A stretch of DNA of 64,000 bases from JAFEDN01 sp963844565 (GCA_963844565.1 CAWJON010000002.1:1674001-1738000); one strand, 5' to 3'; shown: positions 18,125 through 28,741, counted from the first letter of the stretch. The notes: generated by a model not told the origin, from the sequence alone. Program-made: numbers and translations.

Positions 18125-19261
18125 ATGCCCACTTCCGAGCGCTACGAAACGGCTAAACGCGTAACCGTAGTCAATGCGGTCACCAATGTCATGCTGGCTG
18201 GCATTAAAATAGTCACAGGCTGGGTATGTCATTCTCATGTCCTCACCGCAGATGGCATTCACTCATTATCTGACCTTATCACCGATGCTCTGGTGCTTAT
18301 CGCTGCTAAGTTAGGCGGTCATGTTCCAGATAAAGAACACCCCTATGGGCATCAGCGCATCGAAACTATTGCAGCAATGATTATAGCCATTTTACTATGG
18401 CTTGTGGGTGGCTTTATTCTATATGATGCTTATTTACATATCGCCCATCCTACCCATATTATTGTTTATAGTCTGCCCGTCATCATTGTTGCGCTTGTCG
18501 CGATGATTACCAAAGAAGTACTTTACCGATACACTTTCACCGCTGGTAAAAAGATACATTCCAATTTGCTGGTGAGTAATGCTCTACATAATCGCAGTGA
18601 TGTTTTTGTTTCTGGATTGGTTTTGATCGCTATCATTGGCCATCTTTTCGGTATTAAATATGCAGACCAAATCGGCGCTGGCATCATTGCCTTAATCATT
18701 ATTAAATCTGGAATTCAATTATTTTTACAAGGCATTCGTGAACTGATTGATACCGGAGTCACCCCCGAAATCTTAGCGGAAATAAAAAAATGTATTGAAT
18801 CGATACCTGGCGTTGAATCTATTCATCAGTTACGCACCCGCTTGCATGGCGGAAATATATTTGTGGACACCCATTTAATTGTCAATCCTTTTATCAGCGT
18901 TTCTGAAGGACATCACATCGGTGAGAAAGTGCATAGTCAACTGACAAAAAACTTTAACCAAATTCTGGATGTCGTGGTTCACATTGATCCAGAGAACGAT
19001 GAGATCAGCAAACCTAGTTTACATTTACCTTCACGCCCAGAACTCATTAAATTATTGCAAGAAAATTGGCAAAATTTACCCGGTTTTAAACAAATAGAAA
19101 GCATCCGTTTGAATTATTTAAATGGGGAAATTTATATTGAGGTATATTGGTTTGCTAACACTATTCCAATTGATCAATGGCTTGTCATGAAAACCAGTTA
19201 TTTTAGGACAATCTCGTCAATCCCGCACCTGGTTTCACTCAACTTATTTATGAGACTTTAA
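18125..19261 (+). CDS. Cation diffusion facilitator family metal exporter
   Basis: The protein has about 378 residues with six transmembrane helices and a cytoplasmic C-terminal domain (GVESIHQLRTRLHGGNIFVDTHL). The metal-binding signature of FieF-like proteins is present as ADGIHSLSDLITD in helix 2 and HNRSD in helix 5. It would export Zn(II), Fe(II) or similar ions using the proton gradient. I chose the ATG at 18125 preceded by AAGGA, rather than a TTG at 18107. It abuts sbcB with no spacer, so the two are probably co-transcribed. Confidence 0.9.
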   Translation: MPTSERYETAKRVTVVNAVTNVMLAGIKIVTGWVCHSHVLTADGIHSLSDLITDALVLIAAKLGGHVPDKEHPYGHQRIETIAAMIIAILLWLVGGFILYDAYLHIAHPTHIIVYSLPVIIVALVAMITKEVLYRYTFTAGKKIHSNLLVSNALHNRSDVFVSGLVLIAIIGHLFGIKYADQIGAGIIALIIIKSGIQLFLQGIRELIDTGVTPEILAEIKKCIESIPGVESIHQLRTRLHGGNIFVDTHLIVNPFISVSEGHHIGEKVHSQLTKNFNQILDVVVHIDPENDEISKPSLHLPSRPELIKLLQENWQNLPGFKQIESIRLNYLNGEIYIEVYWFANTIPIDQWLVMKTSYFRTISSIPHLVSLNLFMRL

Positions 19262-20671
19262 ATGGCGATTCAACGAACTTATCTTTTTTATGATATTGAA
19301 ACCACTGGGCTTAATCCTTGTTTTAACCAAGTGCTTCAATTTGCCGCCATACGGACTGATCTTAATCTGCGAGAAATAGAACGGCATGAAATTAAGGTTA
19401 AGTTAAACCCTGATACCGTGATCGAACCTGGCGCTCTGCTCACTCACCGCATCGGTATCTCAACTTGTCAACATGGGGAAAGGGAAATAGATGCCATAAT
19501 CCAAATTCACCGGCTGTTTAATACACCGGGCACCATTAGCTTGGGTTATAACACCTTGGGTTTTGATGATGAGTTTTTGCGTTTTTCCTTTTACCGTAAT
19601 CTATTACCGCCTTACACGCATCAATTTACCAATCAATGTCAACGTATGGATCTCTACCCTATCACCATGCTCTTTTATTTATTTAAACCAGATATCTTAA
19701 ATCAATGGCCAATAGAGACAAATGGTACAGTAAGACTTAAATTAGAAATGCTAAATAAATTAAACAATCTTGCCGACGGTCCGGCGCACCAAGCAATCGC
19801 TGATGTTGAAGCCACTTTAGCGTTGGCAAAAAAATTTATGCAGGCACCAGAAATTTGGAACTATGCATTGGGTTGCTTTGAAAAAAATATTGATGAGAAA
19901 CGGAGTCAAATCTTGCAGGCCGAAATGGCGTTAATGATCGAAGGTAAAATAGGTGCGCAAAATAACTTTATTGCTCCGGTTATTTATTGCGGCCAACATC
20001 GACACTATAAAAATCAACAGCTATGGTTGCGTTTAGACACAGAAAACTTATCTAACACAAGTTTAGAAAATATTCCTGAACACACCTTTGTCTTCAGGAA
20101 AAAATTGGGTGAGAAGGAAATTTTATTGCCAGCCAAACCCAATTATCTAGAGAAAATAAGCGAAAAAAGGCAAAATTTCTCTGCGGAAAATCTAAAATGG
20201 ATTGAAAAAAATAATAAGATTTGGCAAGCCATTAAAGATTATCATTGCCAATATACTTATCCAAAAGTTCCCAATGTAGACGCAGCGGCTGCCCTTTATG
20301 AAATTGGTTTTATGGATGAATCAAAAACAAATTTATTCCGTCAATTTCACAACACCAGCTCCCCGCATAAATTAAAACTGGCAGAAGAATTTCCAGAACC
20401 TTATAAAGAACTCGCATTACGCTTAATAGCGCGGAACTTTCCACAGTATTTGTCACTCAATCAATATCAAGATTTGATTGATCGATTGCTCACGCATGAC
20501 CGGATTGATTTTCGAGGGCAGAAGAAATTATCCATGGCTGATTGTCTAAAGCAAATTGAATTTTTAGCTACCAATGATTTAGACCCTGAGCAACAAATTT
20601 TATTAGCTGATTTAAAAAATTATTTAATTGAGTTGCCATGGGTTGGCAGAAATGCCGAATCGGTTGTATAA
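19262..20671 (+). CDS. sbcB: Exodeoxyribonuclease I (SbcB)
   Basis: SbcB degrades single-stranded DNA from the 3' end in recombination and mismatch repair. The 469-residue protein has the DEDDh exonuclease fold. YDIETTGLNP holds D11 and E13, NTLGFDDEFLRFSFYRN is motif II, and HQAIADVEATLALA is motif III with the catalytic histidine and aspartate. The C-terminal ExoI extension has the family words NKIWQAI and NFPQYL. It starts one base after the metal exporter gene stops. Confidence 0.95.
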   Translation: MAIQRTYLFYDIETTGLNPCFNQVLQFAAIRTDLNLREIERHEIKVKLNPDTVIEPGALLTHRIGISTCQHGEREIDAIIQIHRLFNTPGTISLGYNTLGFDDEFLRFSFYRNLLPPYTHQFTNQCQRMDLYPITMLFYLFKPDILNQWPIETNGTVRLKLEMLNKLNNLADGPAHQAIADVEATLALAKKFMQAPEIWNYALGCFEKNIDEKRSQILQAEMALMIEGKIGAQNNFIAPVIYCGQHRHYKNQQLWLRLDTENLSNTSLENIPEHTFVFRKKLGEKEILLPAKPNYLEKISEKRQNFSAENLKWIEKNNKIWQAIKDYHCQYTYPKVPNVDAAAALYEIGFMDESKTNLFRQFHNTSSPHKLKLAEEFPEPYKELALRLIARNFPQYLSLNQYQDLIDRLLTHDRIDFRGQKKLSMADCLKQIEFLATNDLDPEQQILLADLKNYLIELPWVGRNAESVV

Positions 20672-20693
20672 ATTACCAAGAGGAGATTTATCA

Positions 20694-21404
20694 ATGATAC
20701 ATACAGAATTTTTAACTTATAATGATGAAAAAACAGAGTTGGAGGGATATTTGGCTTGCCCTAAGCAGAACGGAAACTATCCTCTGATTTTGATTGCGCA
20801 TACTTGGGCGGGACGGGATAAGTTTGTCTGTAAAAAAGCGGAAGACTTAGCAAAATTGGGTTACGCCGCCTTTGCTTTGGATATGTTCGGAAAAGGGGTA
20901 ATCGGCAACACGGTTGAAGAAAAAAAGCAGCTTATAACTCCTTTATTACAAGATCGCGCTCTGTTATTGAAACGGATAACAACAGCACTTAACTTTACTC
21001 AAAAATTACCAATGGTCAATCGCAATTTGATCATCGCCATGGGCTACTGTTTCGGCGGCTTATGTGCGTTAGACTTAGCGCGCTTTAACCGCGAAATTTG
21101 TGCGGGAGTTAGTTTTCATGGTTTGTTAACCCGGCCTGAGAATCAATCGCAAAAAATTTCAGCAAAGATTTTAGTTTTGCATGGGTATCTTGACCCCATG
21201 GTGCCGTCATCTCAGGTTCAAACTTTTCAAAATGAAATGGAAGAATCCGGCGCAGATTGGCAAATGCACATTTATGGTCATGCCATGCATGCTTTTACTA
21301 ATCCTGAAGCTAACGATCAAAAATTAGGGACCGTATATAATAAAGTTGCAGATCAACGTTCTTGGCAAGCCTTTTTAGATTTTTTAGCAGAATTATGTCA
21401 ATGA
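20694..21404 (+). CDS. Dienelactone hydrolase family protein
   Basis: This 236-residue alpha/beta hydrolase has the catalytic cysteine in GYCFGG, the aspartate in HGYLDPMVP and the histidine in the C-terminal GHAMHAF. The substrate is unknown; bacterial members outside aromatic pathways may cleave esters or lactones. The ATG at 20694 follows AGGAG at 20681-20685 and is much better supported than the in-frame start at 20628 inside sbcB. It overlaps the next gene by ATGA. Confidence 0.9.
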   Translation: MIHTEFLTYNDEKTELEGYLACPKQNGNYPLILIAHTWAGRDKFVCKKAEDLAKLGYAAFALDMFGKGVIGNTVEEKKQLITPLLQDRALLLKRITTALNFTQKLPMVNRNLIIAMGYCFGGLCALDLARFNREICAGVSFHGLLTRPENQSQKISAKILVLHGYLDPMVPSSQVQTFQNEMEESGADWQMHIYGHAMHAFTNPEANDQKLGTVYNKVADQRSWQAFLDFLAELCQ

Positions 21405-22756
21405 AACCCGTTGAAAGAAAAATATATACCGTAAGCGAATTAAATAATCTATCTCGTCAATTATTGGAAAATAATATCGGCCGACGGTGGATTAGTGGAG
21501 AAATTTCTAATCTCACCTCAGCCAGCTCTGGACATATCTACTTTAATTTAAAAGATTCCGCTGCCATGGTGCGTTGCGCGTTATTCCGGCAAAACGGCCG
21601 ACTTTTAAATTTTTCACTGAAAAACGGCTTGCAAGTATTGGTGTTCGGTCAAATCAGCTTATATGAAACACGTGGTGATTATCAGTTAATTGTGCAAACT
21701 GTAGAACAGAGTGGCGATGGATTATTGCAGAAAGCTTTTGCAGAATTAAAAAAACGTTTAAACGAAGCTGGTCTATTTGCAGCGGATAAAAAAAAACCAT
21801 TGCCCATCCTGCCAGCTACGATCGGTATTATCACCTCCCCTACCGGCGCTGCATTACATGATATTTTAACCGTTTTAAAACGCAGGTTTCCTGCTATCCC
21901 AATTATAATTTATCCAACCCTGGTCCAGGGAGAAAAAGCAGCGGATCAAATAGTCAAAGCACTGGAAACAGCCAATTCACGTAACGAGTGTGAGGTACTT
22001 ATCCTCGCTCGCGGCGGAGGCTCAATGGAAGATTTATGGTCTTTTAATGAGGAAAAAGTCGCCTTTGCTATTTTCAACAGTAAAATTCCTATTATAACTG
22101 GAGTCGGACATGAAGTGGATTTTACTATTGCAGATTTTGTGGCTGACGTTCGCGCCCCAACACCTTCTGCTGCTGCCGAAACAGTGGCGCCTAATTATTT
22201 AGATTGGTTAAATCAGTTTAAAAATTTATTCAACCGGCTGACCCATCTGCAAGTGGCTTATCTAAAACAAGCACAAATTCAGCTTAATCATTTGCAGAAA
22301 CGCTTGCGGCATCCTGGACAGCGGCTGCAAGAACAAGCGCAACGTCTGGATGAATTAGAATATCGTTTGCTGACGGCGATTCAGCATGATTTCAAGCATC
22401 GACACGCATTGCTTAATCGAATGAACCTACACTGGCAACATGTTACGCCCTTAATTAAAGTTGAAAAAGAGCTTAGTCATTTGCGTACTCAGAAGCAGCG
22501 TTTAATGACACTGATGCAACACCAATTAGAACTACCCCATCAACGACTACAAAAAGCCGCTGCCGCTCTCCACGCCCTAAGCCCATTAAATACCTTGAAA
22601 AGAGGCTACGCTATTGTTTATGAACACCAATCCGAAAATGTCGTTGCGGAAATGAGTCAGCTCCAGATTGGCATGAAATTAGATGTCAAATTAACTGACG
22701 GCGATTTCGAATGCGAAGTGAAACAGATACAATCATATTTAACTGCCATAAGTTAA
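21401..22756 (+). CDS. xseA: Exodeoxyribonuclease VII large subunit
   Basis: XseA with XseB degrades single-stranded DNA to acid-soluble oligonucleotides. The 451-residue protein has the N-terminal OB fold (RWISGEISNLTSASSGHIYF), the catalytic domain words GIITSPTGAALHDI, RGGGSMEDLWSFN and GHEVDFTIADFVADVRAPTPSAAAE, and a long C-terminal coiled coil. I chose the ATG at 21401 because it forms an ATGA overlap with the previous stop; ATG at 21395 is also possible. xseB is not in this window. Confidence 0.95.
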   Translation: MKPVERKIYTVSELNNLSRQLLENNIGRRWISGEISNLTSASSGHIYFNLKDSAAMVRCALFRQNGRLLNFSLKNGLQVLVFGQISLYETRGDYQLIVQTVEQSGDGLLQKAFAELKKRLNEAGLFAADKKKPLPILPATIGIITSPTGAALHDILTVLKRRFPAIPIIIYPTLVQGEKAADQIVKALETANSRNECEVLILARGGGSMEDLWSFNEEKVAFAIFNSKIPIITGVGHEVDFTIADFVADVRAPTPSAAAETVAPNYLDWLNQFKNLFNRLTHLQVAYLKQAQIQLNHLQKRLRHPGQRLQEQAQRLDELEYRLLTAIQHDFKHRHALLNRMNLHWQHVTPLIKVEKELSHLRTQKQRLMTLMQHQLELPHQRLQKAAAALHALSPLNTLKRGYAIVYEHQSENVVAEMSQLQIGMKLDVKLTDGDFECEVKQIQSYLTAIS

Positions 22757-22791
22757 ACATCTTTCGTTTCGAGTTTTTTGATGGAAAATGA

Positions 22792-23025
22792 GCAAATTAT
22801 CCTGAGCGAGCTGATTTGTTGGCCGCCAAACCGTGGCTAAACGCCTTTGAAAGTTTGAATTGCCGGGACGCTTAAACCCAATCCATGGGGTCTCTTTTGC
22901 CCAAGGATGGGCAAAAGCGAAGCCGCCCCATGGATTGGGTTTAAGGCGTCCCGGCAATGATTTTCCGTAGGCCGTACAGCGTCAACAGATTATCTCGACA
23001 ACCAGCTCCCCCCAAGGTAATTTGC
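22792..23025. repeat. Palindromic element family B, copy 1
   Basis: Almost the whole 295-base space between xseA and the efflux gene is this element. It starts GCAAATTATCCTGAGCGAGC and ends with the inverted form (CAGCTCCCCCC then AAGGTAATTTGC). The centre is a large hairpin around CCCAATCCATGGGG and GCTTTTGCCC. A longer, composite relative lies at 57430-57918. It has no gene; short reading frames across it are by-products. Confidence 0.8.
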
Positions 23026-23051
23026 TTTTACAAAACTCGCAAAAAAAGTGT

Positions 23052-26000
23052 TTAGTTTGTTTTTTTCCGGAAACGGCGTTGAGATAATTTTTCAAAGAGT
23101 AGATAGAAAACTGGGGTGACGTAGAGTGTTAGCATCTGCGAAAATAATAAGCCGCCCACTACTGCAATTCCCATAGGCCGACGTGCTTCACTTCCGGCGC
23201 CGAGACCAAGCGCCAAAGGTAATGTGGCTAGAATTGCCGTCATGGTAGTCATCATAATGGGGCGAAAACGAATTATACAGGCTCTAACAATGGCCTCCAT
23301 CGGAAGAACATTTTCTTGACGTCGTATAGCGATGGCAAAATCGACCATCATAATACCATTTTTCTTCACCAACCCAATCAATAAAATAATACCGATAAAA
23401 CTAAATAAATCTAATTCTTGATGAAATAGCATTAACATAAAAACCGCACCAAAACTGGCAAATGGCAATGCGGTTAAGATCGTGATCGGGTGAATAAAAT
23501 GTTCATACAAAATAGCCAGTACAATATAAATTACAAAAATAGTAACCAACAACAATATGGGCAGCGTACTCGCAGAGGACTGGTAAACTTGAGCTGTACC
23601 AGCAAAACTTCCAGTCACACCTAAAGGTAGCGTTTGTTTTGCTAAGGATTCGATTTGCTGGCTAACATTTCCCATGGAAACACCAGGATTTATATTATAA
23701 GAAATAACCACTGCAGGAAGTTGACCATAGTGGTTAACCGTTAATGGACCAACACCTTGCTCAAAAGTGGCAACAGCACTCAATGGCACCAATTTTCCAT
23801 CAGTTCCGGGTACATAAATTGCATTCAATGCATTGACGTTTTGTTGATAATTAGCAGCCACATCTACAATGACTGGATATTCATTTGTCGGTGTATAGAT
23901 CGTGCTAATTTGCCGTTGACCGAAAGCATTATACAAAGCTGTTTCAATCGCTTCGTTAGTAACACCAAGAACAGCAGCACGATCAAATAAAATTTTAACT
24001 CGGATTTCAGGACTGGTCAGATCTAAATCGGAGTCGACATCTTTTACGCCAGGAATTTTTTCTATCTTTTGTTGTAGAGTTTGAGAAACAGTTTGCAGTT
24101 GGGGAAAATCGCCACTTTGCAACACATACTGATAGGGACTGGTTGATGACTTACTTCCCACCTGCAAGGAAGGAGGGTTCATATAAACGGCTTGTATACC
24201 TGAAATTGCATGTGTTGATTTGCGTAATTGCTCGATAACCGCATCAGATTTATCTTTTCTCTGCGACAAAGGCTTTAATTGAATGATCATCATACCGCTG
24301 TTATTGGCGCCGCCACCCCGGCTTTGCCCAATATTCGATAACAATCCAGCAACGTTTGGATTTTTGCGAACTAAACTCGACAACTGTTGTTGACGAATGG
24401 CAAATTCTTGAATTGGCAACCCAACCGGAACTTTTGTCATAGCGAAAAGCGTTCCAGTATCTTCAGTGGCGACAAATCCTTTGGGAACTACAGCAAATAA
24501 AATCACGGTCCCCACTAAACAACCCACAGTTATCAGTAAAATGAAACGAATATGAGTAAGCGCCCAACGTAAACTCGTTTCATAAAAATTTTTGCTTTGA
24601 TTGAAAATTCTTTCAAACCAAGGAAAAAAAGAATGATTATTTTTTTTATGTCTTAACAGTTGACTGCAAAGCATTGGGGTCAAAGACAGTGCAACGATAG
24701 CGGAAATAAGAATAGAAGCACTGACGACGATGGAGAACTCACGAAATAATCTTCCAATAATTCCGCCCATAAACAATAATGGGATAAAAACAGCAACTAA
24801 AGATAAAGTCATAGAAATGACGGTAAAAATGATTTCCCCACTTCCTTTTAAAGCGGCCTCTACTCGGTTATATCCCTGCTCCAAATAACGAACAATGTTT
24901 TCCAGTACAACAATCGCGTCATCCACAATAAAGCCTACGGCCAAAACCAAGCCAATTAACGATAAGTTGTCTAAACTAAATCCCAAAAAATACATGACAG
25001 CAAAGGTGGCTAATAAGGCGACTGGCAAAGCGATAATGGCAATAACGGTGGAAGAAATATTACCCAAAAATAGTAAAATTACACCTGCCACTAAAACAAT
25101 AGCCAGCACTAATGTAAATTTCATTTCATTCAGCGTTTGATGAATGAATGTGGATCGATCAAAAAAAACAACTAAACGTGCCCCCCCAGGTAAATTTTGG
25201 GTAAGCGTTGGCAATACTTTTTTGACTGCACTTGCTACCGCTACCGTGTTGGTCCCAGGCTGACGCTGAACCGCTAAAATAATTGTGCGATGGTCGTTAT
25301 ACCAAGCTGCAACTTGATCGTTGGCCACTCCATTTTCGGCAAAACCGATATCCTCTAAACGAACTGGAGCCCCTTGGGAAAATCCCACAATCGCCTGATC
25401 GAAACTCGCCGCATTGGTAAATTGTCCAGCGGCTTTAACATTATAGGTTCGTTCCGGCGTCATCAAAGATCCAGCCGGTTGAGTGGCGTTGGCGGATTGA
25501 ATACTGCTGATAACATTCGCTTGACTTAAACCACGCGAAGCAATCGCTCGCGGATTTAAATGAATGCGCACCGCGTATTGCTGACCACCATAAACCTGCA
25601 CTTGCGCAATCCCGTTAATCATGGAAAGACGTTGGGCAATATAAGTTTCTGCGTAATCATCCAGTGTAGTCAGCGGAATATTGTCCCCGGTTAATGCCAG
25701 ATAGAGGATGGGAGAGTCCGCAGGATTCACTTTACGGATAACCGGCGGCGTCGTCATATCTGCTGGTAGAGATCGCGTAGCCTGAGACACGGCAGACTGA
25801 ACATCTTGCGCCGCCGCATCTATATTTCGATCTAAAGAAAACTGCAACACGATGGTGGTTTGCCCAGCTGAACTGGTTGAGCTCATCGAATCCAGTCCAG
25901 CGATAGCACTCAGTTGTTTTTCCAGTGGCGTAGCGACGATATTGGCCATAGTCTCAGGATCTGTGCCTGGCAAACTGGCAGATATCATAACGGTAGGGAA

Positions 26001-26123
26001 ATCCACTTCGGGCAGGTCGCTAATGGGTAAAGCTTGATAAGCAAACCAGCCAAAAATAATCAAGGCAACGGTTAATACAATGGTTGCAACCGGTCTCTCA
26101 ATAAATATCTTTGAAATATTCAT
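23052..26123 (-). CDS. RND multidrug efflux permease (AcrB/MdtB-type, HAE1)
   Basis: This is a 1023-residue inner-membrane proton/drug antiporter. It starts MNISKIFIERPVATIVLTVALIIFG as in the MdtB/MdtC branch. It has 12 transmembrane helices and two large periplasmic loops. The helix 4 motif VGFIVDDAIVVLENI includes the aspartates of proton relay. The partners lie upstream in the same operon (adaptor, outer-membrane channel), with a 4-base overlap to the adaptor gene. Substrates cannot be told from sequence. Confidence 0.95.
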   Translation of the reverse strand: MNISKIFIERPVATIVLTVALIIFGWFAYQALPISDLPEVDFPTVMISASLPGTDPETMANIVATPLEKQLSAIAGLDSMSSTSSAGQTTIVLQFSLDRNIDAAAQDVQSAVSQATRSLPADMTTPPVIRKVNPADSPILYLALTGDNIPLTTLDDYAETYIAQRLSMINGIAQVQVYGGQQYAVRIHLNPRAIASRGLSQANVISSIQSANATQPAGSLMTPERTYNVKAAGQFTNAASFDQAIVGFSQGAPVRLEDIGFAENGVANDQVAAWYNDHRTIILAVQRQPGTNTVAVASAVKKVLPTLTQNLPGGARLVVFFDRSTFIHQTLNEMKFTLVLAIVLVAGVILLFLGNISSTVIAIIALPVALLATFAVMYFLGFSLDNLSLIGLVLAVGFIVDDAIVVLENIVRYLEQGYNRVEAALKGSGEIIFTVISMTLSLVAVFIPLLFMGGIIGRLFREFSIVVSASILISAIVALSLTPMLCSQLLRHKKNNHSFFPWFERIFNQSKNFYETSLRWALTHIRFILLITVGCLVGTVILFAVVPKGFVATEDTGTLFAMTKVPVGLPIQEFAIRQQQLSSLVRKNPNVAGLLSNIGQSRGGGANNSGMMIIQLKPLSQRKDKSDAVIEQLRKSTHAISGIQAVYMNPPSLQVGSKSSTSPYQYVLQSGDFPQLQTVSQTLQQKIEKIPGVKDVDSDLDLTSPEIRVKILFDRAAVLGVTNEAIETALYNAFGQRQISTIYTPTNEYPVIVDVAANYQQNVNALNAIYVPGTDGKLVPLSAVATFEQGVGPLTVNHYGQLPAVVISYNINPGVSMGNVSQQIESLAKQTLPLGVTGSFAGTAQVYQSSASTLPILLLVTIFVIYIVLAILYEHFIHPITILTALPFASFGAVFMLMLFHQELDLFSFIGIILLIGLVKKNGIMMVDFAIAIRRQENVLPMEAIVRACIIRFRPIMMTTMTAILATLPLALGLGAGSEARRPMGIAVVGGLLFSQMLTLYVTPVFYLLFEKLSQRRFRKKTN

Positions 26124-27244
26124 TTTTCTGCTTTTACCTTAGAACCTTCCTCTAATCCAGGAGGAATTTCTGCTATGACCTCATCTTCTGGTTTCAAACC
26201 GCTTGCAATTACCGTCTCACTACCAATCACTCTAGAAATGGTAATGGGTTGAATAACAGCTTTATGGTTTTTTACCAGATAAACATAATCACCGTTTTGT
26301 CCTAATTGCACACTACCGTTGGTGATGACCAAGGCGTTCGGCTCGATGGCCAGTATCAATCTGACTCGAACCAATTGTCCAGGCCAGAGTTGCAAATCAG
26401 GATTTTTCGCTTCTGCTTTTACCTCCACGGTGCCAGTTTGAGAATTCACTGTGTTACCAATAAACACCAAATGGCCTTTGGCGAAAACTGTACTGCCATC
26501 TTCAGATAAAACTTCAACATCCAGAGTTCCCTGCCGTTGATATTTTAACAAGGAAGGCAAACGATCCTGAGGAATATTGAAAGTAACCACGACATTATCA
26601 AGACGATTGATAATTAAAATCGGCGTTGCACTATTGGCGGTTATTAAATCACCCAGATTCGGATTAACCGACCCGGTTTTACCACTGATCGGCGCGCGGA
26701 TTTTGGTAAATTGCAATTGAATCTGTTTTTGATCCAGCTGCGCTTGATCGGAGGCGACAACCGCCTCTTGTTCCTGCATTGAAGCGAAGGCCTCATCGTA
26801 TTGTTGGCGAGTGATATACTCAAGCTTGGCCAACCCAGCATAACGGTCTGCGGTGGCTTTCAAGATGGTCAATTGCGCTTGATCCCGATGCAGGTTTGCC
26901 TGATATTGTTTAACCTCTGTTTCGTAAACGGAGGGGTCAATTTCAAATAACAATTGGCCGGCTTGAACTTCTTCGCCTGGAGTAAAATATATTTTTTTCA
27001 AAACCCCGGATACTTGCGGAATTATATTGACCGATTCTGTAGCTTGTACAGTGCCGACTTCCTGCAACCCAATCGGCATAGACTTGATCTCTGGATGAAC
27101 GATCTTAACAATATATTCCATGCCAGGCCCTCCTCCTCTTACAAAAGTAGGCTGCTTCGGTTTGGTGATCCACCAAATTGTTAAACAGATAACGAGGACA
27201 ATTGCTATCACGATTAACAAACGGCTTCGATACAATTTATTCAT
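26120..27244 (-). CDS. RND efflux periplasmic adaptor (membrane fusion protein)
   Basis: The 374-residue protein has one N-terminal membrane anchor (LLIVIAIVLVICLTIWW), a lipoyl-type half motif (IIPQVSGVLKKIYFTPGEEVQAGQ), a helical hairpin (YQANLHRDQAQL...) and a beta-barrel domain. It links the RND pump with the TolC-like channel. The start MNKLYRSRLL at 27244 makes an ATGA overlap with the channel gene's stop. The open frame further upstream lies within the channel gene and is not used. Confidence 0.94.
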   Translation of the reverse strand: MNKLYRSRLLIVIAIVLVICLTIWWITKPKQPTFVRGGGPGMEYIVKIVHPEIKSMPIGLQEVGTVQATESVNIIPQVSGVLKKIYFTPGEEVQAGQLLFEIDPSVYETEVKQYQANLHRDQAQLTILKATADRYAGLAKLEYITRQQYDEAFASMQEQEAVVASDQAQLDQKQIQLQFTKIRAPISGKTGSVNPNLGDLITANSATPILIINRLDNVVVTFNIPQDRLPSLLKYQRQGTLDVEVLSEDGSTVFAKGHLVFIGNTVNSQTGTVEVKAEAKNPDLQLWPGQLVRVRLILAIEPNALVITNGSVQLGQNGDYVYLVKNHKAVIQPITISRVIGSETVIASGLKPEDEVIAEIPPGLEEGSKVKAEK

Positions 27245-28629
27245 TTTAAAATCCCCATGGATGCGGCTAATTGTGACAAGGCAAGATACCAATTCAATTG
27301 CGCTTGTATATGCTGAACCCGAGCGCCGGCCAGTGTCGATTGGGTTGTTAATACCGTTAATATATTGCCAACTCCTCCTTTATACTGACCCATTGCCTGT
27401 TGACTCGCTTGCTCGCTGCTTTTCAATAAAATTTCCGTTGTGCTTATATTTTGCGTCGCCGTTTGTAAAGCAAAGTAAGCTTGCCAAACCTGATATTGCA
27501 CTTGCTGATCCAATTGATCACGAGTTGCTTGCGCCACCGCGACTACTGCGGCGGCTTTTTTCACCTGGTAGGTATATGAAAATCCAGTGAATAAAGGGAT
27601 CGATAATGAAACAGTCCCAACTAAGCTTGTGCCATTACCAACATTAGCGATACTAGGCGTAGCTGAGCCGGTTAAAGATATGACTGGCAAATCGGAAGCT
27701 TTGGTCGAAGCCAATAACGCCTGATTTTGACGAACTTCTGCTTCGGCAGATAATAAATCAGGTCTATTCCTTTTAGCTACTTCTAACATGGAATCCAGTG
27801 ATTGGTCCATTTTCTTTTGTTCAGTGGGAGGGGATAAAGGTAATAATCCAAGCTTGGCCTTTGCCGGCAATCCCATGGTGGTAGCCAATAAGCCTAAAGC
27901 CGTTTGATAATTTCCTTTTGCGGTTTGTAAATTTAACACGGCTTGCGCTTGCGAACCCTCAGCTTGATAAACATCACCTATCGTCGCCAAACCATTGGCG
28001 CGCAAAGCTTGAGAAGCCACCAAACTTCGGTCAGCTTCAACTAAACTTTCTTGATACGCCTTGACAAGTTCCTGCTGCCCCAAAACTTGATAATAAGCTT
28101 GTTCAACTTGAAGAATGACCTGCTGGATTGAATTATTTTGACTCAAATTGGCAGCAATAACACTGTACAGGGCAGCATGTATATTATCACTGCGTTGACC
28201 AAAATCTAAAAGCACATAACTCAAACTGATATTGGGACCATAGGTAATCTGTTCATTATTATCATGACTGAACACTTGTGCTGAATATTGTACTGCGCCA
28301 CCAGCATCGATTTCAGGCAGGTATGCACTTTCTGCAATACCGACATTGGCCGCATTCACTTTTGCTTGAGCCCAAGCTAACCAAGTATTGGGATTATGAC
28401 CCAATGCAAAATCAGTAATTTCAATTAAACTCATGGGGTGTTTAGGTAACTCTTTTTCCGAAAGATCATTGCGGCTTTCTGGAATGGATAGATCTAACGG
28501 TTTTTCTGAAACTGTCTGGGGGTTGGGAGCGGTTAATGTTTCTACATGGAAAGGATCAATAGATGCAAAGGCATAGCCAGGTATAAAAAAAGGGATAATG
28601 GAAAGTAACGGCAGTAACTTAGTTCGCAC
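27241..28629 (-). CDS. TolC-like outer-membrane efflux protein
   Basis: The 462-residue protein has a signal peptide (to PGYAFA, about residue 22) and the two repeated OEP domains of the TolC/NodT family, with long helical parts (LVEADRSLVASQALRANGLATIGDVYQAEG and its C-terminal counterpart). It would form the outer-membrane exit duct for the downstream adaptor and pump. It is the first gene of the three-gene efflux operon. No regulator gene lies next to it. Confidence 0.93.
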   Translation of the reverse strand: MRTKLLPLLSIIPFFIPGYAFASIDPFHVETLTAPNPQTVSEKPLDLSIPESRNDLSEKELPKHPMSLIEITDFALGHNPNTWLAWAQAKVNAANVGIAESAYLPEIDAGGAVQYSAQVFSHDNNEQITYGPNISLSYVLLDFGQRSDNIHAALYSVIAANLSQNNSIQQVILQVEQAYYQVLGQQELVKAYQESLVEADRSLVASQALRANGLATIGDVYQAEGSQAQAVLNLQTAKGNYQTALGLLATTMGLPAKAKLGLLPLSPPTEQKKMDQSLDSMLEVAKRNRPDLLSAEAEVRQNQALLASTKASDLPVISLTGSATPSIANVGNGTSLVGTVSLSIPLFTGFSYTYQVKKAAAVVAVAQATRDQLDQQVQYQVWQAYFALQTATQNISTTEILLKSSEQASQQAMGQYKGGVGNILTVLTTQSTLAGARVQHIQAQLNWYLALSQLAASMGILK

Positions 28630-28711
28630 AGTATTTCTCTATTTTCTATGGAAAAAAACAACTGTGCGATTATAACATTTTTTTCAGTTTAAAGGTTATA
28701 AATATGAAAAA

Positions 28712-28741
28712 ACGGCTTCCGAAGATTTCTTCGGAAGCCGT
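28712..28741 (-). terminator. Rho-independent terminator after the entericidin-like gene
   Basis: A perfect 14-bp stem (ACGGCTTCCGAAGA and its complement) with a 2-base loop is followed on the minus strand by six T residues. It lies 60 bases downstream of the small lipoprotein gene at 28802-28957 and would end its transcript before the efflux operon start. Confidence 0.85.

Noticed and set aside
22739..22957. Minus-strand frame of 72 codons with PGRLKPNPWGG
   Set aside because: It is the translation of palindromic element B; similar frames arise at 57319-57674 from the other copy.
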